A stretch of 40,862 nucleotides of DNA from Gammaproteobacteria bacterium (lineage in GTDB: Bacteria; Pseudomonadota; Gammaproteobacteria; Ga0077536): positions 1-40,862 of the forward strand of contig JACPPA010000005.1 in assembly GCA_016191285.1 (NCBI GenBank), in the 5' to 3' direction. A program made the position numbers and the translations under genes. Of this stretch, positions 23,071 to 30,903 are shown piece after piece (the stretch's first letter is position 1; each line of letters starts with the position of its first letter). Under the pieces are notes generated by a model, which was not told the DNA's origin, did not search any database, and saw only the letters and a list, made by a program, of their open reading frames with translations.

Positions 23071-24342
23071 ATGAATTTCGACATCCCGGCCGAGCTCGTG
23101 CAATACCTCAAGGAATTGGACGAATTTATCGAGCGCGAAATCAAACCGCTCGAGGCGCAAGACGACAACCTTCGTTTTTTCGATCATCGCCGCGAACATG
23201 CGCGTACCGACTGGGACAACGGCGGCTTGCCGCGCCACGAGTGGGAAGCGTTATTGGCCGAAGCGAAGCGGCGCGCAGATGCCGCCGGGCATTTTCGCTA
23301 TCCGTTTCCGAAGCAGTTTGGCGGGCGCGATGGGACTAATTTGGGCATGGCCATCATCCGCGAACATCTAACGACCAAGGGGCTCGGGCTGCATTGTGAT
23401 TTGCAGAATGAACATGCCGTCGTCGGTAACAACATCAGCCTGTTGTTGATGTTGGAATACGGCTCGGCGGCGCAAAAGGACGAATGGATCGCGCCGTTGG
23501 CCGCGGGTGAGAAGATTTTTGCGTTCGGGATCACCGAGCCGAATCACGGCTCGGACGCCACCCACATGGAGACCGTGGCGGTCCGCGTGGGAGACAACTG
23601 GCGGATTAATGGCGAGAAAACGTGGAATACCGGCGTGCATACGGCGTCGCACGATTTGATCTTCGCGCGCACCAGCGGTAACGCGGGTGACGGTATCGGC
23701 ATCACCGCGTTTATTGTTCCGACCGCCAGCGCTGGATTCAAAGTCGAAGAAATGATGTGGACGTTCAACATGCCGACCGATCATGGTCGCATCTCGTTGC
23801 GCGACGTCGTCGTGCCTAACTCCACTATTTTTGGCCAAGAAGGCCGGGGATTACAGGTGGTACAACATTTCTTCAACGAGAATCGCATCCGCCAGGCGGC
23901 GTCGAGTCTTGGCGCGGCGCAGTTTTGCATAAACGAATCCGTGGCCTATGCGCGGACCCGTAAAACTTTTGGCAAGGCGCTGGCGAGCAACCAGGGGATC
24001 CAGTTCCCGTTGGTCGAATTGCAAACCCAATGCGAAATGTTGCGCGCCTTGATCCACAAAACCGCGTGGATGATGGATACCTACGGCGCGTTCTCGGTGT
24101 CGGACAAAGTCTCGATGTGTAATTACTGGGCGAATCGCATGTGCTGTGAAGCCGCCGATCGCGCGATGCAGGTCCATGGCGGCATGGGCTACTCACGCCA
24201 CAAACCGTTTGAGCATATCTATCGCCATCATCGACGCTACCGGATCACCGAAGGCTCGGAAGAAATTCAAATGCGGCGGGTCGCGGGCTATCTGTTTGGG
24301 TTCATGCAGCAGCGCGCGCCCAAGGGAGTCACCGAGGTCTAA
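23071..24342 (+). CDS. acyl-CoA dehydrogenase family protein
   Basis: 423 residues from ATG 23071, with GAGG upstream; the open frame extends back to 22978 but without a good site. Typical features: FGGRDGTNLGMAIIREHLTT, FGITEPNHGSDATHMETVAV, INGEKTWNTGVH, and a C-terminal MQVHGGMGYSRHKPFEHIYR then RYRITEGSEEIQ. It would oxidise an acyl-CoA to the 2-enoyl-CoA with FAD, passing electrons to ETF. The pairing with an APH-like gene 11 bases downstream is common in this subfamily. The preferred acyl chain is not apparent. Confidence 0.92.
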   Translation: MNFDIPAELVQYLKELDEFIEREIKPLEAQDDNLRFFDHRREHARTDWDNGGLPRHEWEALLAEAKRRADAAGHFRYPFPKQFGGRDGTNLGMAIIREHLTTKGLGLHCDLQNEHAVVGNNISLLLMLEYGSAAQKDEWIAPLAAGEKIFAFGITEPNHGSDATHMETVAVRVGDNWRINGEKTWNTGVHTASHDLIFARTSGNAGDGIGITAFIVPTASAGFKVEEMMWTFNMPTDHGRISLRDVVVPNSTIFGQEGRGLQVVQHFFNENRIRQAASSLGAAQFCINESVAYARTRKTFGKALASNQGIQFPLVELQTQCEMLRALIHKTAWMMDTYGAFSVSDKVSMCNYWANRMCCEAADRAMQVHGGMGYSRHKPFEHIYRHHRRYRITEGSEEIQMRRVAGYLFGFMQQRAPKGVTEV

Positions 24343-24353
24343 GGTAACGCGCG

Positions 24354-25781
24354 ATGAATGGCGAAACATTATCGCTACCGGAAGCGTTACCGGCCGTACT
24401 GGCGCGCAAGCTCCCCGAATTTCGCGCTGTCATTGCGCTCGAACGATTATCGGGCGGGGCCAGTCAAGAAACCTACAAGCTCAAGATCGACACGACCGGC
24501 GGCGCGCGGCAATTGGCGCTGCGCCGTGAGGCCGGCGGCCAACCGATGGCGCGCACCTCTGGGCAGATCGGTTTACGCGCTGAAGCACGATTAATTAAAG
24601 CCGCACACGCGGCCGGCGTGCCAGTACCAGAAATCTTGACGGAGTTCGAACCCGGTGACGGTCTTGGCGAAGGCTTTGTCATGACCTGGATCGACGGCGA
24701 GACGCTGGGGGCGCGCCTAGTCAGAAGTCCCGAACTTGCCGAAGTGCGGCCGCGCCTGGCCTATGAATGCGGCCAGGTGTTGGCGCGCATTCACGCGATC
24801 GATCCCACTACCAGCGGCCTCAGTTCAGTGCTCGCGGTGCGACCGCCGGCAGACTTCGTCAATGCCACCTGGCAACACTATCAAGCGCTACAGTCACCGC
24901 AGCCGATGATCGATTTCACCGCGCGTTGGTTACTCGCGAACCTGCCACCAGCCCGCCGTCCGCGCTTGGTGCATGGAGACTTTCGCAACGGCAACCTGAT
25001 GGTCACGCCGCGCGGCGTGGTCGCCGTGTTGGATTGGGAGATCGCACATCTCGGCGATCCCCTACGCGATTTGGGCTGGCTGTGTACTAATTCGTGGCGC
25101 TTCGGCAATAGCGCCTTGCCGGTCGGCGGCTTTGGTGAGTACGCCGATTTATTGGCCGGTTATGCGGCGGAATCCGGTCAGCAAATCGATTTAGCCGAAT
25201 TAAAATTCTGGGAAGTCTTCGGTTCGTTCTGGTGGGCGGTGGGTTGCCTTAAAATGGCCGAGCATTTTCGCTTAGGTCCCGATCAAACGGTGGAGCGCCC
25301 GGGTATCGGGCGGCGTTCGTCGGAATGCCAAGTAGATTGCGTAAATCTTTTAATCCCAGGCGCCGTAACACGCGTGGTACCCGACGCTGTTCATCGCGAT
25401 GACGCGTTGCCGCGGCTGGACGAGCTGGTCAGCAGCGTCCGCGACTATCTGCGCGCGGACGTGATGCCGGCGACCTCCGGCCGTACGAGTTTTCTAGCCC
25501 GCGTCGCCGCTAATTCTCTCGATATCGTGCTGCGCGACATGGCTATAGGTGAGCAGGCGCGTGGCGCGGAGCAGGCTCGATTACGTCGACTGTTTAATTC
25601 CAACGCAGCACTCAATGCATTACGCTGGCGGCTGGTCGATGGCTTACGCGCGGGTCAGCTCGCGATTGAGCAACCCGAGTTAACGCTCCATCTGCGCGAG
25701 ACCGTCGTCAACGAAGCGTTGATCGATCAACCGACCTACTCGGGGTGCGTGACCGCGTTGAGAAATGCTGGTTATGCTTGA
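24354..25781 (+). CDS. APH-family phosphotransferase (ACAD10/FadE36-like)
   Basis: 475 residues from ATG 24354 (AAGG upstream). The first 300 residues form an aminoglycoside-phosphotransferase-type kinase fold with Brenner's motif LVHGDFRNGNLMV (H207, D209, N214) and the metal-binding DWEIAHLGDPLRDLGW. The C-terminal 170 residues are an extra helical region. Encoded with acyl-CoA dehydrogenases, such kinases are thought to phosphorylate hydroxyacyl-CoAs before elimination, as shown for human ACAD10/11; extension to this gene is inference. Not an antibiotic resistance determinant on this evidence. Confidence 0.85.
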   Translation: MNGETLSLPEALPAVLARKLPEFRAVIALERLSGGASQETYKLKIDTTGGARQLALRREAGGQPMARTSGQIGLRAEARLIKAAHAAGVPVPEILTEFEPGDGLGEGFVMTWIDGETLGARLVRSPELAEVRPRLAYECGQVLARIHAIDPTTSGLSSVLAVRPPADFVNATWQHYQALQSPQPMIDFTARWLLANLPPARRPRLVHGDFRNGNLMVTPRGVVAVLDWEIAHLGDPLRDLGWLCTNSWRFGNSALPVGGFGEYADLLAGYAAESGQQIDLAELKFWEVFGSFWWAVGCLKMAEHFRLGPDQTVERPGIGRRSSECQVDCVNLLIPGAVTRVVPDAVHRDDALPRLDELVSSVRDYLRADVMPATSGRTSFLARVAANSLDIVLRDMAIGEQARGAEQARLRRLFNSNAALNALRWRLVDGLRAGQLAIEQPELTLHLRETVVNEALIDQPTYSGCVTALRNAGYA

Positions 25782-25829
25782 GCGCGCGCTGAGCTGGAAA
25801 CGAGCAATTTAGAAAGGTTCCCCTGTCGC

Positions 25830-27455
25830 ATGACCTCTCCAATCGAAATTCCCGTCCTCGTCGTCGGCGGCGGCCCCGTTGGGATGACGCTCGCGCTAAA
25901 CCTCGCGCGTTATGGCGTCCGATCCATTTTGATCGAACGCAATCCAACCACCACCGCCTCGCCGAAAATGGATCTAACCAATGGTCGGACCATGGAGCTC
26001 TTTCATCGTCTCGGCTTAAGTGCCGCGTTACGCGCGGCGGGGGTGCCAGAAGAAAATTCCTTCGATATCGCCTGGATCACCTCGTTGTCGGGCCACCAGC
26101 TTCATCGCTTTCACTATCCTTCCGCTAAGGAAATGCGCGAAAAAAGTCGGGCGAATAATGATGGCTCGCACACCCGCGAGCCGCCCATGCGCGTTAGCCA
26201 AGTAGTAATCGAGCCGGTGCTAAAGCGCGCGGTCGATGACAATCCGCTGATCGACGTGCGCTTCAGCACGGCGTTCGAGCGCCTGGTCGAGCAAGATGCC
26301 GACGGCGTCCGCGCGGAAATTCGCTCGGCCAACGGCAAAATTGAAATCGTGCGTTGTCGGTTCCTCGCGGGTTGTGATGGCGGCGGTAGCCGCGTTCGGC
26401 GCCAACTTGACATCGAACTCGATGGCGACCTCGGTGTGGGACAGGCGTACATGGTGCATTTTCGCTCGGAGGAGCGCGAGTTCCTGCAGCGCTGGGGCGC
26501 CACTTGGCATTACCAATCCGCCATCGGCACGATGATCGCGCAAAATGATCACGACATTTGGACCTTGCAGTGTTTAGGGCTGCCGGGTGTCGATCGCAAC
26601 ACCCTCAACCCGGCCGAAGTTCTCGAGGCGTGGGCCGGACGGTCGTTCAACTACGAGATCCTGCAGGCGAATCCGTGGGACGCCCATTTCGTCGTCGCCC
26701 AAGCCTTTCATGTCGGTCGAGCCGCCTTGGCCGGCGATGCCGCGCATCAGTTTGTGCCGACCGGCGGCTACGGCATGAACTCTGGCATCGCCGATGCCGC
26801 AGCCCTGTCTTGGATATTAAGCGCGATGATTCAGGGCTGGGGCGATCTTAGCTTGCTCGCGGCGTATGAAGCCGAACGCAAACCCACCGCATGGATGCAT
26901 TTGGCCGCGTCGGCGCGCCACGTCGGCGTGCGGATAGCCATCGGGCAAGTGTTTGCAGAGGCCGGTGAGCTCGACGGCGCCGACGCCGAAACCGCCGCGC
27001 GGCGCGCGACGATCGGTCGCAAGATCGCGGCGCTCGGTAATATCGAAAATGAATCCTGGGGCGTTGAACACGGCTACCGTTACGATGACTCGCCGATCAT
27101 CGTGCACGAAGCGGATCCACCGCCCGTCGATCCCATCACGTATCGCCCGTCCACGTGGCCCGGCGCGCGGTTGCCGCATGTATTCCTGACCGACGGCGAC
27201 TCGGTCCACGATAAGCTTGGACTTTATTTCACCTTGTTGGTATTGCGCGAGGTGGACGTCAGCGCCTTCGAAAGCGCGGCGCAAGCCACCGGCATTCCAC
27301 TCCAAGTTGTAAAAGTAACGCAGCCGGGCTTGCGCGCGATCTACGAACGCGATCTGTTGTTAGTACGCCCCGATCAGCACGTGGCGTGGCGTGGCGATTC
27401 GGTACCAAACGACTGCATGATATTGCTCCAAAAAATCGCCGGGCGCGGTATTTAG
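25830..27455 (+). CDS. FAD-dependent aromatic-ring monooxygenase
   Basis: 541 residues from ATG 25830. The Rossmann motif is VLVVGGGPVGMTLALNLARY near residue 10; the middle has the second FAD motif (AGDAAHQFVPTGGYGMNSGI) typical of PHBH/TfdB/MhpA-type hydroxylases; a thioredoxin-like C-terminal domain of about 120 residues ends the protein. Family members hydroxylate phenols and related aromatics with NAD(P)H. Together with the glutathionyl-hydroquinone reductase downstream, a role in aromatic degradation is plausible. Confidence 0.9.
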   Translation: MTSPIEIPVLVVGGGPVGMTLALNLARYGVRSILIERNPTTTASPKMDLTNGRTMELFHRLGLSAALRAAGVPEENSFDIAWITSLSGHQLHRFHYPSAKEMREKSRANNDGSHTREPPMRVSQVVIEPVLKRAVDDNPLIDVRFSTAFERLVEQDADGVRAEIRSANGKIEIVRCRFLAGCDGGGSRVRRQLDIELDGDLGVGQAYMVHFRSEEREFLQRWGATWHYQSAIGTMIAQNDHDIWTLQCLGLPGVDRNTLNPAEVLEAWAGRSFNYEILQANPWDAHFVVAQAFHVGRAALAGDAAHQFVPTGGYGMNSGIADAAALSWILSAMIQGWGDLSLLAAYEAERKPTAWMHLAASARHVGVRIAIGQVFAEAGELDGADAETAARRATIGRKIAALGNIENESWGVEHGYRYDDSPIIVHEADPPPVDPITYRPSTWPGARLPHVFLTDGDSVHDKLGLYFTLLVLREVDVSAFESAAQATGIPLQVVKVTQPGLRAIYERDLLLVRPDQHVAWRGDSVPNDCMILLQKIAGRGI

Positions 27456-27477
27456 CCGATTCCTTCAAAAGAAATTT

Positions 27478-27567
27478 AAGGAACCTCTAAATAATTCCCT
27501 CCTGGACTTTTCAGAGTAAGGCACCCCCCTGTGCCGCAGGAATCTCTGCCTTTTGCAGAGATTCCTT
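27478..27567. repeat. short relative of the nested hairpin element
   Basis: Begins AAGGAACCTCTAAATAA and ends in hairpins GGCAC/GTGCC and AGGAATCTCTGC/GCAGAGATTCCT. Start, order and spacing match the element at 6632-6853, without its internal duplication. It follows the FAD monooxygenase stop by 23 bases, and its last hairpin could stop transcription. Confidence 0.75.
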
Positions 27568-27581
27568 AATAGTTCGCTTCA

Positions 27582-27645
27582 TGTGGGAGCGGCTTTAGCC
27601 GCGAATGGGCCTCAATAAAGATTCGAAGCTCAACGCGGCTCCCAC
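27582..27645. repeat. REP pair (BIME)
   Basis: TGTGGGAGCGGCTTTAGCCG followed 30 bases later by an inverted partner ending GCGGCTCCCAC, directly after the hairpin element. Confidence 0.85.
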
Positions 27646-27702
27646 GACAAGCTCATAAATGCACCTGATGCATTTTCAACCCGACAGTAACGGAGGTTAC
27701 CG

Positions 27703-27834
27703 ATGTCTCAAACCCCTTCTCATCTACCCTTGCGTTTGCATCGCAACGCCTATGTCACGCGTGACCAGGAAGCACAGCGCTGGCTGGCCGGCGATCACCG
27801 CCCAAGCAATCTGCAACATCGGAGCGAACATTAA
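27703..27834 (+). CDS. short VOC (glyoxalase-like) N-terminal remnant
   Basis: A 43-residue open frame with an excellent ribosome site (GGAGG, ATG 27703). Its start, LPLRLHRNAYVTRDQEAQR, matches the N-terminus of VOC/glyoxalase-superfamily proteins (HHNAYVTRDxEATRxFY), then diverges and stops at 27834, two bases before the next gene. It is either the stump of a deleted VOC gene or a leader-like peptide that now couples translation to the reductase gene. No function is claimed. Confidence 0.5.
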   Translation: MSQTPSHLPLRLHRNAYVTRDQEAQRWLAGDHRPSNLQHRSEH

Positions 27835-27836
27835 TC

Positions 27837-28778
27837 GTGGGCATGCTTGTCGATGGCGTCTGGCACGACGTCTGGTATGACACCAAGCAGTCAGGCGGCG
27901 CCTTCGTGCGCACCACCCCCGCGTTTCGCGGCCGGGTCAGCGCGGACGGCGATGCGGGCTTCCCGGCCGCCAGCGGTCGCTATCACTTGTACGTGTCGCT
28001 GGCGTGTCCGTGGGCGCATCGCACGTTGATCTATCGCGCACTGAAGGGCCTGGAAGACGTCATCCCGGTGTCCGTGGTCGATTCCTTCATGGGCGCTGAC
28101 GGTTGGTCGTTCTCGAACGCGCCCGGCGGTATGCCGGATCCGGTGCTGGGCGCGGCGCATCTTTATGAAATCTACGTTGCCGCAAACGCCGCCTACACCG
28201 GACGGGTCACCGTGCCGGTGCTGTGGGACAAGCACACCAAGACTATCGTCAACAACGAGTCGTCAGAAATCATTCGTATGTTGAATCGCGAATTCGATGC
28301 GTTCGCGACGCGAGTCACGTCGGATTTTTATCCCATCGAGCTACGCTCGCAGATCGACACTTGGAACGAACGGATTTATCGCACTGTGAACAATGGCGTA
28401 TATCGCGCAGGATTCGCCACTGTGCAAGATCAGTACGCGACGGCAGTCACCGAGCTTTTCGCCACACTCGATGCCATCGAGTTACAACTCGAGACCACGC
28501 GCTATTTATGCGGTGAGACTATCACCGAAGCGGATTGGCGTTTATTTCCGACCCTCGTGCGCTTCGACGCCGTCTACCACGGTCACTTCAAGTGCAATTT
28601 GAAACGCCTGATCGACTATCCCCATCTCACCCGCTACGCGCGCGAACTCTATCGTGTCCCCGGCGTAGCCGGGACCGTGAATTTCACGCATATCAAAGAG
28701 CACTACTACCGCAGCCACGAGAGTATCAATCCTACCCGCATCGTGCCGCAGGGACCAGTGCGAGATTTCACGAGCTAG
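27837..28778 (+). CDS. yqjG: glutathionyl-hydroquinone reductase (YqjG/PcpF/ECM4 family)
   Basis: 313 residues from GTG 27837, two bases after the preceding stop. The N-terminus LVDGVWHDVWYDTKQSGGAF and the active-site SLACPWAHRT (Cys57) identify the xi-class GST family. The C-terminal domain has CGETITEADWRLFPTLVRFD. The enzyme reduces glutathionyl-hydroquinones to hydroquinones, repairing side products of aromatic degradation and quinone chemistry. It sits after an FAD-dependent aromatic hydroxylase, consistent with that role. Confidence 0.92.
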   Translation: MGMLVDGVWHDVWYDTKQSGGAFVRTTPAFRGRVSADGDAGFPAASGRYHLYVSLACPWAHRTLIYRALKGLEDVIPVSVVDSFMGADGWSFSNAPGGMPDPVLGAAHLYEIYVAANAAYTGRVTVPVLWDKHTKTIVNNESSEIIRMLNREFDAFATRVTSDFYPIELRSQIDTWNERIYRTVNNGVYRAGFATVQDQYATAVTELFATLDAIELQLETTRYLCGETITEADWRLFPTLVRFDAVYHGHFKCNLKRLIDYPHLTRYARELYRVPGVAGTVNFTHIKEHYYRSHESINPTRIVPQGPVRDFTS

Positions 28779-28836
28779 CTCACGATGCGGTACGAGGTAG
28801 GCGCGAGTTTGCGCTTTGAATCTCCACTGACGCCCT

Positions 28837-28860
28837 TTCGCGGCTAAAGCCGCTCCCATA
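28837..28860 (-). repeat. single REP
   Basis: TTCGCGGCTAAAGCCGCTCC then CATA, one inverted REP unit between convergent genes. Confidence 0.8.
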
Positions 28861-28909
28861 AAATATCGCCACTTATCGCTGCGCGCGGTGCGACACAAAG
28901 CCATCGTCA

Positions 28910-30109
28910 TTATTTATAGGCAGGATGATCGACGACCGACGACACCACGAGATCGGACAGCGTCGAATACCGCACAAAGTTGTCGCCCTCATCCATCAGT
29001 CCGGTCGTCAATAACACCAGCGTCATATCCAACGCAGGATCGATCCAAAACAACGTGGTCCCGCGTCCGATGCCGCCAAAAGTTCTCGGCGAATTGAAAT
29101 CGCCGAAGGGACCTGGTGTCGGGGTTGAGCCGCGGCCCCAAAATCCCAACGCCAAATAAGCCGGAGATTCGACCCATCGTCGATCGGGAAACAAATGCTT
29201 GAAGATTTGATTCGGCATTTGCCCGGTATGATTTTGCGCGACCAACGCAAGGGTTGCTGGCGACAAAATGCGCGCGCCGTCGAGTTCGCCGCCACGGCGT
29301 AACATTTCGGCGAAGCGATGAATGTCGCGTGCCGTCGAGAACGCGCCGCCACCAGGCGCAACCGAACCTGGATGTGTCGCGTAGCCGGTAATGCGCGCGA
29401 TGTGCGTGACCGCGAGTTCGGCGGCGGCCTGCTTCCCGAGTCGCGATAAATAAGCCGCTGGCGCGAGTGGGCAGCGGCGTGGCATTAAGTCCGCGCGCGG
29501 ACCGAACGCCGTGTCACGCATCGCCAGCGGATCGAACAGCAGTTCCTGCATTAATTGCACGAACGGACGGCCGCTCGCGCGCTGCATAAAAAGTCCAAGC
29601 ACCGAATGCGCCACCAACACCGAATACGCCACGCGCTCGCCCGGTTTACAACTCGCCGGCTTATCGAAGGTCCACGCGGCGTAACGTTCGAGGTCAGCGA
29701 TCACGTCCGTCGTCGCGCCGGGGGTATCGATCGGCAAGCCGCCGGTTTGCGTCAGCAGGTGGTAGACATTGATCGTCTCTTTGCCCGCTTCCCCGAATTC
29801 CGGAATGACATCGGCAATGGGGGTGGTTAAACGGAACACCCCATCTTCGATCAGACGCAGTGCGACCACCGCGGTCAACGTCTTGGTGACGGACATCAAA
29901 TGAAAAATCGAATCGGGTTGGAGCGATCGCGCGGCATCTCTATCGGCAAACCCAGCACATAGGTCGAGTACTATTTGGCCGTGACGCGCGACCAGCAGCG
30001 CGGCACCGTTATACAAGCCTTGCTCGATATCCTGCTGTACGCGCCGGGTGACGCGCGCGAGACGCGTTGAATCGACACCTGGCGCAGCGTGGTTCAATTC
30101 GGCACTCAT
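28910..30109 (-). CDS. serine hydrolase, beta-lactamase/esterase family (class C-like)
   Basis: 399 residues from ATG 30109 with GGAG upstream. The nucleophile motif S-x-x-K is FHLMSVTKTL (S73, K76). The second motif is AYSVL with Y162; the usual asparagine of YxN is valine, as in several EstB-like esterases. There is no signal peptide, so it is probably cytoplasmic, which also favours an esterase or amide hydrolase over a beta-lactamase. Substrate unknown. Confidence 0.85.
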   Translation of the reverse strand: MSAELNHAAPGVDSTRLARVTRRVQQDIEQGLYNGAALLVARHGQIVLDLCAGFADRDAARSLQPDSIFHLMSVTKTLTAVVALRLIEDGVFRLTTPIADVIPEFGEAGKETINVYHLLTQTGGLPIDTPGATTDVIADLERYAAWTFDKPASCKPGERVAYSVLVAHSVLGLFMQRASGRPFVQLMQELLFDPLAMRDTAFGPRADLMPRRCPLAPAAYLSRLGKQAAAELAVTHIARITGYATHPGSVAPGGGAFSTARDIHRFAEMLRRGGELDGARILSPATLALVAQNHTGQMPNQIFKHLFPDRRWVESPAYLALGFWGRGSTPTPGPFGDFNSPRTFGGIGRGTTLFWIDPALDMTLVLLTTGLMDEGDNFVRYSTLSDLVVSSVVDHPAYK

Positions 30110-30227
30110 GTTCTTTACTCCGGCGGTTCTTCGTGCGGGACAGCACGGACACAGCCTAACCTAGCGCCCGTGCGGACGGAACCGTTGGCGGATAGACTAC
30201 GGTGCTCCTCCCACTAAGCGCGCCAGA

Positions 30228-30845
30228 GTGACCAATCTAAAAGCAATCTCAAGCCGCACCGTCGGCCATTATGAAGCCCGTGCCGATGCCTATTGGGCAG
30301 GCACGCACGACCACGATGTGCGGCAAAACATTAACGCCCTGCTCGACGCCATTGAAGGTACGCCACCACACACCATCCTCGATTTTGGCTGCGGCCCGGG
30401 TCGCGATCTGAAGACCTTCTCGGAACTCGGTCACGTCGCGATCGGACTCGACGGTTCGACTCGGTTTACAGAAATGGCCCGCGCGCACAGCGGGTGCGAA
30501 GTATGGACACAGGATTTCCTCGATTTGGAGCTCCCGCGCGAACATTTCGATGGGGTCTTTGCCAACGCGGTGCTCTTTCACATTCCGACCGCGGCGCTTC
30601 CGCGAGTCTTACGCCAACTACATGCCAGCTTGAAGGTCGGGGGCGTGTTATTTAGTTCCAATCCGCGCGGTCAAAATCAAGAAGGTTGGAACGGCGAACG
30701 CTACGGCGCTTATCATGCGCTGGACGTCTGGCGACGCTACCTGATCGCAGCTCAATTCACCGAAATCACGCACTACTACCGGCCCGCCGGCGCGCCGCCC
30801 GCGCAACAACACTGGCTGGCGAGTGTGTGGCGCCGCGCGACTTAA
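30228..30845 (+). CDS. class I SAM-dependent methyltransferase
   Basis: 205 residues from GTG 30228. Motif I is TILDFGCGPGRDLKTFSELG, followed by the acidic end of strand 2 (GLDGS), FDGVFANAVLFHIP as motif IV region, and a C-terminal WRRAT. It methylates a small molecule or macromolecule not identifiable from sequence. It is divergent from the serine hydrolase gene and 58 bases from aceE. Confidence 0.85.
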   Translation: MTNLKAISSRTVGHYEARADAYWAGTHDHDVRQNINALLDAIEGTPPHTILDFGCGPGRDLKTFSELGHVAIGLDGSTRFTEMARAHSGCEVWTQDFLDLELPREHFDGVFANAVLFHIPTAALPRVLRQLHASLKVGGVLFSSNPRGQNQEGWNGERYGAYHALDVWRRYLIAAQFTEITHYYRPAGAPPAQQHWLASVWRRAT

Positions 30846-30903
30846 CGATCTCTTGCTCACCCAGCTACAATTAGGCCACCCTTCGGGCGCAGCGAGAATT
30901 TGA

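Noticed and set aside
24354-25781. Aminoglycoside resistance kinase
   Set aside because: The APH fold is shared by metabolic kinases, and its coupling to an acyl-CoA dehydrogenase points to acyl metabolism.
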